64,000 nt of DNA from Gremmenia infestans (GCA_032629725.1 JAFEVB010000014.1:744001-808000); one strand, 5' to 3'. Positions 11,178 to 23,345 are shown, numbered from the stretch's first letter. Made by a program: numbers and translations. The notes: a model not told the origin generated them from the letters alone.

Positions 11178-12100
11178 TTTGGAATTTATAGGTGATCTTC
11201 GTGGTTTGACAACAGGTTACGATATCAAATTGGATTTGAAATGGTTGCATGGGAATGGGGATCAGTCCACGGCTTGGAAGTTATGAGAAAATTGAAATGA
11301 GTGGACGCCATATACGATTTTGTTTTACTTCTTCTTACCTGTATTTATCTACTTTTTTCCGTCCATATTACCATCCATCACACACCAACCTCGTTGCCCC
11401 TAAGGCTAAATATAATACAAAGTCCTTATTTTGATCAAACAGTCGAGGAACCAAACAGCACGCCTTTCTTTCTGCGTACCCTTATTCGAGAGGAGTGACC
11501 CGTGCCCGTGTTATCTTTAATTGTATTGGAAAGGAGGTTTAAGGAACTGAGGTAAAGAATTTAATAAAAGCCTTTCCTCTTCCTCTTCTCAGGGATATTT
11601 ATGTATAGGGGTACTCGCTTATTCCATGGCCAGCGCCAACTGCATTGCACTTGATAGGATAGTAAATCCATCTCCATATCATTCAGATAAATGACCTATC
11701 CTTCTTCTGCGACGCTAAGAACATCTATCTATTTTCTATTTCCTTTTCAGCTTTATGAAGCAACGCGATAGATCAATAGATACCTACACTATAGTAGTGA
11801 ATACATGCAGATAGATGCAAGGATGAGATGAATCAGGCTGCCCTTCTGCTACGCCGCTCTAGATTTAAAATAGATGTTTTAAGAGAAAGAAAGAAAGTCT
11901 AATCTTTCCATCGACCTACTCTAGATAACCATCATATATATTCCCAGCGTTAGTTTTGGGAACGAACTGGTCAGGAAATGGTAACTACTAAGTCCGACTC
12001 TAACGATAGGTTATTGTACCGGTCCACACGTACGCCGTGATATCTAGGGATTCATGTCCAAGCTTGGAAAGGCCATCTCCATCGAAGAGCTATCCCTACC
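11178..12100. other. intergenic, no gene seen
   Basis: AT-rich DNA with a GAAAGAAAGAAAG tract near 11885. Only short frames occur. It contains the 3' flank of the carrier gene and the promoter of the DUF7730 gene. Confidence 0.5.
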
Positions 12101-13184
12101 ATGCCTTCTATTCCCCAGAACCCACATCCAAACCCTCCTCCCCATTCAAATCCACAATCACAATCCCCCCTCCTCACCCACCTCTCCCCCGAAATCCGAC
12201 GGCTGGTGTATGAGCACTTGTTCAGAAGCGCTGTGCATATACGAGTTAGTTGCTTTGATGGGGATGAGGGCAAGGATAAGGAGAAGGAGAAGGAGAGGAA
12301 GATTGTGGCTTGGAGATGCGACGCGCTGCAAAGGGGCAGAGCGTGTCATTCTTCGTTTCCGTGCCGAGGACAAAGGGTATGGGGGACTGGGATGGGGATG
12401 GGGAGAGGGAGAGGGAAAAGAAGGGATGAAACGCGGTGGGGGGCTTTGGGGGTGTGTAGACTTATGTAAGTGCCTTTGTAAAGGGAAGGGGAGTGGCTGC
12501 TATACCACTAAAAAGAATTGTCCGTTTCCGGCTTGATTGAATCGATTAATACATACCTTCGCCCTTGATTAGATACGGAATATTTTCATTTCCCTTCTCA
12601 TTTCCATTTCACTTAAATTATTCATTCATCCATGTATCTGATTCTCACGCCTATCCTACAGGTATCTAGAAGCCATCCCTCAGCTCTACAAGCAGACCTC
12701 TTCCCATTTCCAGCACGCCACCGACATGCCGTATTTCTGTCGCTCTATTCCGCCTCGTTTCCTGGGTTTGATCCGGTATATCAGTTTCGAGATGCACGAG
12801 CACGAAGTTCTGGCGTGGGGAGGAAGAGGAGAATGGTTGAGGGGCTTGAGAGGGCTTAGGACGCTGAGGATAGATGTCCGGTGGTTGTGGCTACCCAGTG
12901 CGCGGGACGACGAGATGATAAGCTTGTTGGGGTATTTGAAAACAATAAAGGATTCGGCGAGTATGAAGGCTGAAGAAGAGTTGGAGCTGGAGATGGAGAT
13001 GGTTGTTGATGGGGAGGTAGAGGAGCGAGGGGATGAAATGTGGGAGGGCTGGAGGAGGAGGTGTGCGGAGCATGGTGTGCGGCTTGTGAGAGGGGAGTAT
13101 GGGGGTATGCCGATGATGGTGAGGGTGTCGAATATTGATTTCATGAGTGTGCGCTCGACTCCGTGCGGATGGAATAGGAGTTGA
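12101..13184 (+). CDS. DUF7730-type fungal protein, 295 aa
   Basis: Exons 12101-12465 and 12662-13184 are separated by a 196-nt intron (GTAAGT...CTACAG). The junction reads CRLM|YLEAIPQLYKQ, matching the usual conserved block of this family, where a hydrophobic Cys-Arg helix is followed by Tyr-x-Glu-Ala. The N-terminus has LSPEIRRLVYEHLF, the F-box-like helix typical of these proteins. The second half includes IRYISFEMHEHE and a Glu-rich linker. DUF7730 proteins are numerous in Pezizomycotina and have no established function. The Lys/Glu insertion near residues 58-66 and the Gly/Arg-rich run before the splice site are probably unstructured. Confidence 0.65.
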
Positions 13185-13952
13185 TTCCCATGGGTTTGAA
13201 TGATATGCTTTGGATGGTGCAGATACTATGCCGAATTGAGTGGCTGGAATGGTATTTACATTCAGCAGCAGCGGATCACTTGATATTTTTAAAAGGGAAA
13301 GACGGCTGAATGTATTATGATTCGAGGGGTTTGAAAGAAGAGGTGACAGTAAAGTATATGCAGAATGGCAAGGAAGTATCTTTGTCTATTGTGCTATAAG
13401 GTATAAATATCATTGGTACGGAAGAGGCAATGTGTCGAAAGGCCACAAGTTTCTCATATCGAGAGGATCATCGGATGATCCGATTTCAAGTCGAGATTGG
13501 CCCACTGGGTTGAAAAGCTTGTTCGCTGCTTGATCACCTTCCGCTTCTTTGAATTCTTCATCGTATCGTGATCGATATGAGAAGGGTTTGGAAATATGAG
13601 ACTTTCCTAATTATATGAGTGCCCGTACAAGTCAAGACAGGGTAAATCTTGTTGTATGGTCCCCGAGAATACGATGGCTTCCGTATAGGGGTTTGTAGAT
13701 GTGCATCGAGATCTTCGGCGTCTTGAACCTGACTCCTTCCAGAAGTTGCACTTGAATTGCCCCAGACTATGGCATATGAGTCAGGGGAGCTTGACGTATG
13801 CTTAGTCTATGTCTGGTCTTCAATGATGATTGAAGCAATGTAAATATCATGATCGAGTGCGTCCAAGAATCACCCACAAGATAGTTCTGGTGGTTTCAGC
13901 CTTGTCGGTATACGGCGTTCAAGTATCAGCACATCGGGTCCTCTTGAAGCCA
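13185..13952. other. intergenic between convergent genes
   Basis: It lies between the 3' ends of the DUF7730 and NOSIP genes. I see no gene. Confidence 0.5.
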
Positions 13953-15133
13953 TCAACACTGAAATGCCACCCCTGATTTTTCAACTGTGTTTCCACCAGC
14001 ACCAGAGAAACCAGTGCCTTCACTTGTAATCTCCACCAAGCCCGGCTTGACCTGATCCTTTGACTTGCTCTTGCCCGATGCAGCACCTCCCCTTTCGGTT
14101 AGATCAGCTTCGCATACATAACATTGAACGACGTTCTGGTCAACCTGCGGCGCATGAGGATCATGAACACCCGTTGGCGTCATAAACTTGCCAACACAGC
14201 TCTTGCAAAGAACATGTCCGCAAGGCTTAGCGAGCATGGCCTTGGAAGTATTGCTTAGAACCTTCTTACACGACGGGCAAATGCGCTGGATGGTTCCTGT
14301 GGTAGCATCCTTCTCTTCGGTGAACGCCAATGTGACCAGAGTGTGAAGAGAATAGTGGTGAGGCTTATTATCTTGGGAGGCAGGGCAAACAGGAGATTGC
14401 TTGGACTTCTTTACAATCGTATGCAAAATGTTGTTAGTATTTGACGATGGTGTGATGGAGGGGACCCAGAAAGAAGGTAAAGTTGTCTTTGAAGCCTGTA
14501 ATTTGCATTAGGAGGAACAGTCGTATTGAAGTTGGCCACATACCTTTTCGTGGTCGATCGCCTTCCTTGCCTTCGTCCTCTCCTCTCGAGCAATGCGAAG
14601 CAGTTCGTCTTCATCGAGCACAAATTTTCTCTTTTCTCCCCTCTTTCCGTTCACAACGTCGTCTTCCACAACTATCTTTCCAGCTTCCCTCCCAATGATC
14701 TTGCCAGAGGATGTACCTCCTAGCTTTGCTTCCAAGCCCATTTGAATCTTCTCAAACTCTTGGACGGACCTCTGCTTTGCTTCTTCCTCTTCACAATTTC
14801 TCTCTTCATCAGCCTCTCTATCTTCGTTCTCTTTAGTTTTCTCAACCCGCTTGATCTCTTTCTTCTGAGCCAAAATGTTACTCAATGCACATTCTCTACA
14901 GAAGATATCTCCATGAGTACAGGAGACAGGTTCCCGAGCAGGAAGAAGGCAGAGACGGCAGGAGGCGAACGGTAAGAATGAGTCCCTTGAAAGACGAGCA
15001 CTCGTGGAGTTCCATGCCGACTTTGCAAGATTCCGCTCGTGGGATGTAAATACCGCACGTGAGGTATTACGCTTGCCTGTGAATGTTAGAGTCGTACTAG
15101 GAGATACGGTTTAATAATCTTACTGTGTGACAT
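13953..15133 (-). CDS. NOSIP: NOSIP-type RING/U-box E3 ubiquitin ligase, 361 aa
   Basis: Minus-strand exons, 5' to 3', are 15133-15124 (10 nt), 15076-14544 and 14495-13953, all in phase with short introns (47 and 48 nt). The product starts MSHSKRNTSRAVFTSHER, the classic NOSIP opening. The N-terminal zinc-finger half (zf-NOSIP) has C-x2-C (CRLC) and GDIFCRECAL, then LAQKKEIKR and a long Lys/Glu coiled coil. LPSFWVPSITP follows, and the C-terminal RING/U-box half has CPSC, CGHVLCKSC and CYVCEADL. NOSIP proteins are nuclear ubiquitin ligases that also associate with spliceosomes. It is divergent from tafazzin. The 10-nt first exon is tiny but the splice phase and protein match are convincing. 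Confidence 0.88.
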
Positions 15134-15700
15134 TTCAACTAGACAAGAACACGTGTCTTGGGAACGTGATCTGGTGAGTCTTGGGAGATATTTCAAAGAG
15201 CGGCTTCTGACAAGATTATAAGTCGGTTGGAGAGTGAGGTGACTGGCTGATGGCGTCGAAGATTGAAGAATGAGCGACGTTGATATCGTGATCAGGGTTC
15301 GTCAATTTCTTCAACGGGTTCAAAAAGAGTGAAAGGTAGTAGATTCCTCTTTGAGGTTATCCAGAAGTCGTTTCTTGCCTTTTAGAAAAGAGCGTCGAGT
15401 GGTTGAGGAGTAAACAATGAATCCGTCGTTCAAATCCACCCACTCGAGCGACTGCAATCCAGACCAGAAAATATGTCGGGCTACGGCGAAACAATCTTCC
15501 GTGCAAACCAAAACCCTGCCCTGCAGATCCCATGCTTCCCTTTCCCGCCCGCCTCGGTCGGTTCCACCATACGTCACTATTTTGAGATTTCTCTTGAATT
15601 CATTCACGTCGCCTCACCACCACCACCACATTCGTTATTTCATGGCTTCTCCCCTATTCCTCCATCTGGAGCGCGATATAAAATAACGCGTAGAGGCGCC
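15134..15700. promoter_or_regulatory. divergent promoter region NOSIP/TAZ1
   Basis: 567 bp separates the two start codons. An in-frame upstream ATG at 15473 would extend tafazzin by 76 residues that are not family-like, so I treat this stretch as leader. A minus-strand 95-codon frame (15320-15607) was not accepted. Confidence 0.5.
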
Positions 15701-17010
15701 ATGTCAACTCCTCCGCCTTCCCCTTCGACTCCCAGTCTCAGCCTGCCATGGCGATTCAGCTCTTCCCTGATCATGGGCCTGACGGGCTCATTATCTCGAG
15801 GCTTTCTTTTTGGAATGAACAGAACCGAGGTGGTTGGCTTGGACAGGTTTCTTGAAACTCTTGACAACAGGAAGGATGTTGAAGGGAGGGCGCGGGGTTT
15901 AATTACAGGTACAGTTTGTTGCTGCAGAACTACAAGATGGTATGCTTATTGACTGGTTTTGTATAGTGTCAAATCACGTCAGTGTGTATGTTCTACGCTG
16001 CGCGCAATCAAAACGTTATGAATAACTCGAAGCTCATTTGACGTGTTAGCATTGACGATCCTTTGATATGGGGAGTTCTTCCCTACAAATACGCGTTCAG
16101 TCCCTCGAACCATAGATGGAGTTTAGGAAGTTATGATATCTGCTTTCAAAACAAGTAGGCTGCAAAGTCCTAGCTCAAATATTTCTTATACTAATCAATT
16201 GCTTGTAGATTTCTCTCCTCGTTTTTTACCTACGGTCAAGTCCTCCCAACACATCGTGGCGATTACTCCCCAATTCATGGAGGGCTCTTCCAACCCACCA
16301 TAACGCAAGCAATCCGACTCCTATCTTCCCAGCCCTTCACAAAGACTCTAAGCACCGAGACATCCCCTACAATCAGCGACCCCTTTAGTGGTGGTTCTCT
16401 GACCTATTCTACGACTGGCACGGACAATTTCCCAGCTCCCTCGGCGTACCCATCACGAAGACATTCTTGGGTCCATATATTCCCCGAAGGTCGCGTACAC
16501 CAGCACCCCACCAAATCCCTCCGCTATTTCAAGTGGGGAGTTTCCCGTTTAATTCTTGAATCCGAACCCCTTCCCGATATCATACCTATATTCATAGACG
16601 GAAACCAGCACATCATGCACGAAGCACGTGAATTCCCACGTTTTGTACCGCGAGTTGGGAAAGACGTAAAAATTGCATTTGGTGAAAAGGTTGATGGGGA
16701 GAAGGTATTTGGAGAATTGAGAGCACGGTGGAAAAGGCTAGTAAAATTGCAGAAAGATGCGCTGGTGAAGAAGGGCCTGCCGACAGCTTTGGAGATGGGT
16801 GAGTTGAGTGAAGGGCTGAAATACTGCAGCGAGGCCGTTGCGCTCAGGAAAGAAGTCACGAGAAGGATTAGATTGGAGGTACTGAAGGTTAGGAGGGAAT
16901 TGGGATACCCGGATGAAGATCCAAAAGAAGGCCTCGTTGAGACGTGGATTGAAGAAGGCGGAAAGAAAACTGGAAAGATGGAAGATGGGAGTTATGTTGG
17001 GGAGACGTGA
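15701..17010 (+). CDS. TAZ1: tafazzin, cardiolipin-remodelling acyltransferase
   Basis: Exons 15701-15908, 15967-15985 (19 nt), 16050-16154 and 16209-17010 give 377 aa, close to the ~380 aa of yeast Taz1. The acyltransferase motif HX4D spans two junctions and reads VSNHVSV|IDDPL. ICFQNKFLSSFFTYGQVLPTHRG and HIFPEGRVHQHP are the other hallmark blocks. Tafazzin exchanges acyl chains between phospholipids and monolysocardiolipin at mitochondrial membranes facing the intermembrane space. I chose the start at 15701 because LPWRFSSSLIMGLTG just after it aligns with the usual N-terminal membrane anchor. Two lysophospholipid acyltransferase genes lie within 12 kb downstream. Confidence 0.92.
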
Positions 17011-17350
17011 GATGTGTAAGATATTCCTAATTCGGACTCTGGTGGATAGACGAGTGGATAGACGAGTAGAGGTAGACAAGATTCTAAATCATGATGAAAT
17101 TCAGACGAGTTGTCTGAAGGCAAGCTGTCGACATTTAAGATCTTGTGATTTGTGATTTGTGCAAAACGCCTAGAGGTTGCCCCATCTAAGATATTCCAAT
17201 CTATCCCTAGTCTATATATGAATTTTAGGACGTTGACTCCACCGTTATTTTCAGATCAAGCATTCAGACTCATGTCTACCCAGTGCCCAAATCAGCTTAA
17301 CATGCCAAGATTCGGATTGGGTCGAAAAAGCTTTGTTCAAAAAGTGGTCA
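17011..17350. other. intergenic between convergent genes
   Basis: Short 3' flanks of TAZ1 and PDX2. A GTGGATAGACGAGTGGATAG direct repeat occurs near 17041-17067. Confidence 0.5.
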
Positions 17351-18246
17351 TCAGCTCTTCTTTCTTCGCTCAACAGCTTCGACCACTTGCTCCAACCACC
17401 AAACATGAATCCTTGGATCCCCTGTCAGTTCCGGATGGAAACTCGTACCAAACACATTGGCTTGTCGAACAGCAATGATATCCCCAGCTTCCGCATCCAG
17501 CTTCTCCTTCATCGCATCGTCTTTCACTGCCGCAGTACGGCCCGGTAGAACTCCCATGATCTCCACATCGGCCAGCGTGATATCTTTCGCCACGCTCTCA
17601 TCCATAGCCCGGGATGGAGCGATGACTGTTTCTCCGGCTTGGGCCTCATCCTGTTGGATCCCCGAAACGCGCGGAAGCAGCTTCTCTACAATGGGAGCTC
17701 GGATGAAGATTGCTCTGAAAGGTCTTTGGCTTGTCTCGACATCCTGGCCATCGCCATCTGCTTTCTGTAAGAAGGGTAAGTCGAGGTTGGCTTGGAAACT
17801 CTCAACTTGCCGGCCGAAATGGTTGCGGTTGACCCGAACATCAAGACCACCTATAAGCTCTTGGCCGCCTCTCTTGGTCTGGTTTGCTGCTTCGGCAAGT
17901 AATATCAGACCCGCACAAGTTCCCCAAGTTGGTTTTCTTGTCACTCTGTTGAATGAATGAGCGGTAGTTAAGACCTTGGACTGGGAATGACTCACTTGAC
18001 GAAATGTCTCAGAGGTTCTAACATGTTGGATCTTTGAGCCACCAAAGAGATTGCCGTACTTTCTCCTCCAGGGATGATTAGAGCATCACATGATGTGAGT
18101 TCTGCTTCAGTCCGGACCTCTTTGAAAATCCATTTCTTCTGGGAATTTATTTCCTTGGAGGCGACAATCTGACCGGCTTCTCTTAGTAGTTGGATATGTT
18201 CGTTGAAAGCTCCTTGCAGAGCCAACACGCCAATAGTGATGTCCAT
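17351..18246 (-). CDS. PDX2: pyridoxal 5'-phosphate synthase glutaminase subunit
   Basis: Minus-strand exons 18246-17996 and 17945-17351 (50-nt intron) give 281 aa. It starts MDITIGVLALQGAFNEH, the family signature. The oxyanion motif PGGESTA is near residue 59, the nucleophile Cys is in WGTCAGL, and the catalytic His-Glu pair is in SFHPELTGD. Pdx2 (yeast Sno) hydrolyses glutamine and feeds ammonia to Pdx1 (Snz) for vitamin B6 synthesis. A ~40-residue insertion between GGLDVRVNRNHFG and the C-terminus is usual in fungal versions. No PDX1 gene is in the window; the divergent neighbour is SLC1. Confidence 0.93.
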
Positions 18247-18626
18247 CTTAAGATCAACCCCTTGGGTCGTATCTGGTGATGTATGGAGAATATCCGGATT
18301 CTAAATGTTACGGTAAGTATTAAGTCTGGTGACTTGCAAGACAAGCCTTGAAGGCCGGGGCCCCCTAAAAAGCTTAGCGGATTTGTGCCCGCATGGCATG
18401 CCAGCATGCCCCACAAAGCCCACCCACCGGCTTTCGGGACAAGACAAGATCCTCAACATGATTTGATTTGATGTCTCTCTTTTTTCCCTCCTCTTCTCCA
18501 ACTCTCTACCTACCTACCTACCTTTAATTTCTATGTTCGCCCTCGTGCCTCCCCGAGAGGGTCTCTACCAACATACATATCACCTACAATAAATCCCTTC
18601 CTCCTCCCCGTCGCCGTCCTCCCGAC
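18247..18626. promoter_or_regulatory. divergent promoter region PDX2/SLC1 with TACC repeat
   Basis: 380 bp between start codons. It contains (TACC)4 at 18507-18522 inside a pyrimidine-rich tract, which fits a core-promoter or leader element of SLC1. No specific factor site is claimed. Confidence 0.45.
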
Positions 18627-19590
18627 ATGTCCGCCCTCTACTACATCGAGACCCTTGCAGCTGGCTACCTCGCCCTCACCCTCATCCTCTACATGCTCTC
18701 CGTCCGCCTCCAAACCGCCGGCTTCTACGCCCGCCTCCTCGTCTCCTACGTCGCGCTCCTAGCCTGCGCCAGCTACGGCGTCATTATCTCTTTATTCCTA
18801 CGTCTATTCGGCTATGGAGGAAACGCACAATGGTTCGTCGCGCGGGCTTTTAAATACATCATGCTTTACAGCACCGGAGCTTCCTTCACCGTCGAAGACC
18901 CCCACAGCTACCTCTCCACCACGCGCCCCGCCGTTATAATCGGCAACCACCAGACGGAGCTGGACGTGCTAATGCTGGGCTCCGTGTTCCCTCCCTACTG
19001 CACCGTGACAGCGAAGAGCTCGCTGAAGCGCGTGCCGTTTTTGGGGTGGTTCATGGCGCTCTCGGGCACGGTGTTTATCGATCGCAAGAACTCGACGAGC
19101 GCGCGGCAGGCCATGGCGGGCGCTGCAGAGGAGATCAAGAAGCATCAGAAGATTGTCTATATGTTCCCGGAAGGCACGCGGAGTTATGCCAAGGAGCCCA
19201 TGCTGCTGCCGTTTAAGAAGGGCGCGTTCCATTTGGCGCTGCAGGCTGGGGTGCCGATCATACCGGTCGTTGTGGCTAATTATTCACATCTTTTGTATGT
19301 GCAGGATAGGAAGTTTGTGGCTGGGAGTATTCCTTGTAAAGGTATGTATAATTGGTTGGTGCGGGAGAGAAATGGAAATGTGCTGATTCTGTATAGTGTT
19401 GAAACCTATTGAGACGAAACATTTGAAAGCTTCGGATGTTGATGATTTAGCCAGGGATACACGGGAACTTATGCTCAGAGAAATGGTGAGCTTAACAGCA
19501 AAGGCACGAGGGGAGCCGGTAGCCATGCCTGCGGAAAATCCGATCGATGGGGTAGTGAAAGTAAGTGGTGTGGAAGCTACGGTATCATAG
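18627..19590 (+). CDS. SLC1: 1-acyl-sn-glycerol-3-phosphate acyltransferase
   Basis: Exons 18627-19341 and 19397-19590 (55-nt intron) give 302 aa. Two or three hydrophobic N-terminal segments (residues 5-25, 33-58) anchor it in the ER or lipid-droplet membrane. The catalytic HX4D is in GNHQTELD (about residues 111-118), the acyl-acceptor block is FPEGTRS, and VPIIPVVVANY is the third conserved block. It converts lysophosphatidic acid to phosphatidic acid in glycerolipid synthesis. Together with tafazzin upstream and the Loa1-like gene at 28 kb it makes three enzymes of one superfamily nearby. Confidence 0.92.
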
Positions 19591-21079
19591 GGTCTAGAAA
19601 TAGATAAGGTAGATAGTTGGGGTAAAGGATGTAGAGGTACGGGTGATGAAGTTGATGACTTTTCATTAACTGGAGTATGGGCTTGTTTTATACCCATCCA
19701 TAGACTTTCCATTGGCAGCTAGCAATGCAGCTTGTCCAGTGGTATGTTCAATAAACAGAAGAGAAGTACTTTTTATAATGGAATTTAAGCATGCCCCGCC
19801 AAAGGGCTCACCCAGTACTAAAGTAGAAGATTTATAAGTTAACCTGCCAGTCCCGGTATGGATAAACTCGTCGATATAATCAGCAGCAAGATTCCAAAAC
19901 TACTCAAGCTCCGAGATCAAGCACGGGATTTTGAGTGATGGTTATTATATATTTTCTATAGTAGTGCCGTGCCTAAACCAAAGGCCCGGTCTGGTCGAGG
20001 TAGAGTGGAGCTGAAACATGAACTTCTACTACTACCTATACAGTAATGCGGGGAAGTGAATTCGCTTACCATTGGCTGTCTTTGACCAGACCAGGTACAT
20101 AGTGAGTTATTCGGTTACAGTACCTCGAGCCCCGCCCAAAGAACATCTTCGCCAGACTGTACATCAACAGGCTGTCTTCATCCGCTCCCAGACAAGATCC
20201 TACTCTTGGGCTCTGAGATGAATGAATAGCTCCTAGAAGGCTTGAGGGTAAGCTCTTTGTCGATTGTTTGTTTGGCTTGATAATATGTGGTTTAATTTGC
20301 AGTTTTCTATGTAGCTGTGACAGAAAAACATACCTACGTAAATAGGTAGGTACCGACTTTTGAAGCTCACAGCGGCAGAGAGTAGGTATTTCTGGCGAGT
20401 TTCTGGCCTGGAAGAAATAAGCCTTTAACAAGTCATGAGGTAATGCTGCTGTGGATGACAATCGCGTTTAGGGTGAGCTCCTGGCTTGCTCCTTCCTTTT
20501 ATAATTTTGTTGCTCGGGGTTCTTCTCATTCCTAGCTAGTATTTTTCATATATCCTCGAGTCGGGGTTTCTAGGGGTGATAGCGAATCGATTTTCCACCC
20601 AACAGCCTGTATAGTACTTTGCAATAGAGCATGGCCGAATGTATTTGTATCGCAAGAATCTGGGCGAGTGGCCCTGATCTTACAAAGTCGAGTCCATGTT
20701 CTTGAATATCTTCATATATATTGCCATCTCCTTTAATTCCTTGATTGAGATACATACGTTTAGCTCTGTCTTCCGTTCTAAATGGAGTCGTACCAGAGTT
20801 CAGGCTATCTACCTTTGAAGCTTCTATCAGGTGGGCAGAGGTTCTCTATTGCAATTGCACTTTGATACTCGAACGTCCCTTCCATAACGCGGCGGCGTCT
20901 CTCTACCCTCGAGCGTGTCTTCCTATCCTTTCATGATGCATTCCATCAAGCTTTCATCATCACCAGCACTCCAGTCTCCATCCAATACGTACCATCACTT
21001 TCAATCAGATCATCTCACCGTACGATTGTCTCTACCCTTGAATTGATTGGTGGGTGCGAACATTCCCGCACTCACAATC
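19591..21079. other. intergenic, no gene seen
   Basis: Contains TAGGTAGGTA-type short repeats near 20335-20352. The 131-codon minus frame at 20066-20461 lacks protein-like features. Confidence 0.5.
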
Positions 21080-22097
21080 ATGAAATCTTATGTTTCAACC
21101 CTGCTCCTGCTCGGCTCCATCGCAGTTGAAAGTTCCCTTGCAGCCACAGATGCAACTTCAACCAATGTCGATGAGCCGCCTGATGTCACTATTATACCTG
21201 GAGGTACAGGCGAGTGTCAAGCACAATTCGATTGCCTACAACTTCTCTCCTATTACTACGCCCAGCAAAAAGGATCAGAAGTAACGCAAGCGGCATCATA
21301 TTGTAGCGGTTTCCTTGCTAGAGCTACGCCTCCCGGTGCGCAAACGTCAGTCAAAGCTCCTCTTCTGTGTAAATTGCTATTTTCATGTCTTTCCATGTTA
21401 ACATATTGCAGGACTGTCTCCACGACTACGACTGCAAGAGGCATACCAGACAGGGTCAGAGCACAATGGACACCTACTGCCCAAATGGCTCGTTCGCTTT
21501 CCGTGGACCCCGCGTGTGACACCAACACCATGGATAGTGAGAGCTACTTTTCCGGTCTCATAAGCTCTGCTTGCTCATGTATAGCTGTCACACCAACCAT
21601 CACAATTTCCACCCTTCCACCTATCGCAACCACCTCAACCTCCGGCTCTCCATTTACAACAAGTGTCGGAAAGGCAAGGATCATTGGTCTCTTCGAGGCA
21701 TCCGATGAATGTCGCGACGATTGTGCAGAACTCATCATTAATCCGCCACAATATGTGAATTATTCAAGCATCTGCAGCGATATCGTTGCTACAACTATCA
21801 AATTCGCTGATGAATCGTACGTCAACCCCTAGAACCTCCCATGTCTTTTGATCGCTCGAAATCAAGACTAATGATAATGTTCCGTACAGAGCCTTAGCAA
21901 ATGGTAGTGCTTATACAACTATGACTATGGACCATGATCGTCATGATCTCAACATACCTTATATCTGTTACCGCAACAGCTATAACCGGGCTTTCATATC
22001 TGCTTGCTCGTGTGCTAGTTTCGATGTCACTCCGACGACCACAACTATTGTTGATCCACCCTTACAAGGCCAAGATGATGGCACCAACGGTGAGTAA
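21080..22097 (+). CDS. secreted Cys-rich protein with two SACSC modules
   Basis: Exons 21080-21345, 21412-21816 and 21890-22097 give 292 aa; introns are 66 and 73 nt. A signal peptide is evident (STLLLLGSIAVESSLAA, residues 5-21). The mature protein has a Thr-rich linker and two related modules: YFSGLISSACSCIAVTPT near residue 155 and YNRAFISACSCASFDVTPT near 264, each ending in Thr-rich sequence. Such modules recur in Pezizomycotina cell-surface or secreted proteins of unknown role. The 66-nt intron is a multiple of three, so its retention would also be open; I splice it because of its consensus ends and because it removes a hydrophobic, Cys-rich interruption. The stop at 22095 overlaps a GTGAGT, so a further 3' exon is possible. 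Confidence 0.6.
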
Positions 22098-22535
22098 AAC
22101 TAAATCCTACCCTACACAGATCCATTTATGGTCGGTTAGGTAAAATGGCACTTCCCATGATGCTAGACTGTAGGCTAGGTTCCGGAGTGATGAAGGTACA
22201 AGTAAGGAGAGTTGGAGAGTTAGGAGCTGTATGGATGAGCTTGTTCTGAGTAAATGCAGTACCCTCTAAATTAGGAGTGGAATAGAAATGATTCAACCAC
22301 TCGATAGCACTCTCCTATTTCCGTTGCTCGCATCCACCTCAAATCCCTGGGAGCACCGGTACATGTGAGTTTGATCATGCTCCTAGAATTTGTTTCTGGC
22401 TATGAAAAGTTTAGGACATGAGTACTATAGCTTGCAAGCAATGGATATCTTCTATGATCAATTACAAGCATGAAAATCCAAGCAACGCAGCCTTCTATCC
22501 CCCCCGACCCCCCGACCCCCCACCCCAAAACCCCT
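22098..22535. other. intergenic
   Basis: Between convergent genes; includes C-rich tract CCCCCCGACCCCCCGACCCC near 22500. No gene is seen apart from a possible 3' exon of the secreted protein. Confidence 0.45.
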
Positions 22536-23345
22536 CTACTCCTTCCCCTGCCAATTATAAACCAACCTCACCCTCAGCTCATCCTTCCCCTTCGTAATCA
22601 GCACCCTCCTCACATAATACCTCTGCCCATCCACAATCGCAAAGCCCCACACCTGCTGCGCCGTCCACCCCTTCTCCTCGTTAACTACTCGGCTCTCAAT
22701 ATGCACCTCCCCGTCCGGTCCACCTTTCTCGGGATCCGCTTCTATCCAGTCGGTCTTTAGGAAGGCGTCGGTGATTTCGTCGTACGCTGAGGGAGAGAGC
22801 CAGCGGCTGCGGCCTTTGAGCTTCCCGAATATATGGTCTTCGTGTTCGCGCTCTTGCCACTGGGAGGGGTCAGTTGTGTTTGATTTGGGATGGGAAAGTA
22901 GGGGAAAAGGATGGGTAAGGGGAGAGAAGGGGAAGCTTACGTTCAGGACTCGGGTCTCGGTCGTGCCTTGGACGCCGCCGGTGGCCGTCTGGCTTATGTC
23001 GATGTGCGTGGTGCCCTCCTCTGTGTATTGTTTTGCGTGTAGCGTTATGGTTGCTAGGCCGATTGCCTTGCGCGTCCACCAGCCGACGCCTTGGAGGGCG
23101 AGGACGGCGTCGGTGTCGTCGGATAGGGTTTTGTTCTGGGGTGGGTGTTAAATGGTGTTGGATGGGAGTTGTAGGGAGAGATGAGGGTGGGGGGTTGGAT
23201 TTGGGGGAGGCTGAAGGTGGTATGATAACAAGGCTGAGAGAGAGAAAGGCAAGGGAGAGGGGGAATAGGGTAATTGATGCAGGTGACTTACCATGACCCA
23301 TTTTCCGGAAAGATCTTTTATGCTGATTTCAGCAGGGGCTGCCAT
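22536..23345 (-). CDS. conserved fungal lipocalin-like protein, 190 aa
   Basis: Minus-strand exons 23345-23292, 23135-22941 and 22859-22536, all phase 0; introns are 156 and 81 nt. The sequence alternates beta-strand-like blocks: SISGKW-type start (DLSGKWVMNKTLSDDTD), LATITLHAKQY, THIDISQTATGG, TRVLNWQEREHEDHIFG and YYVRRVLITKG. This is a pattern I associate with a widespread Pezizomycotina family predicted to form a lipocalin/fatty-acid-binding-like barrel. No signal peptide, so probably cytosolic. Ligand and role are unknown. Confidence 0.7.

Noticed and set aside
12686..13144. 152-codon minus-strand frame
   Set aside because: Antisense to DUF7730 exon 2, which has the conserved splice junction and family pattern.
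15473..15700. 76-residue N-terminal extension of tafazzin
   Set aside because: The extension is not family-like and the ATG at 15701 gives the usual length.
17457..17960. 167-codon plus-strand frame
   Set aside because: Antisense to PDX2 exon 2, which carries the catalytic Cys and His.
20066..20461. 131-codon minus-strand frame
   Set aside because: No recognisable features or partner exons.
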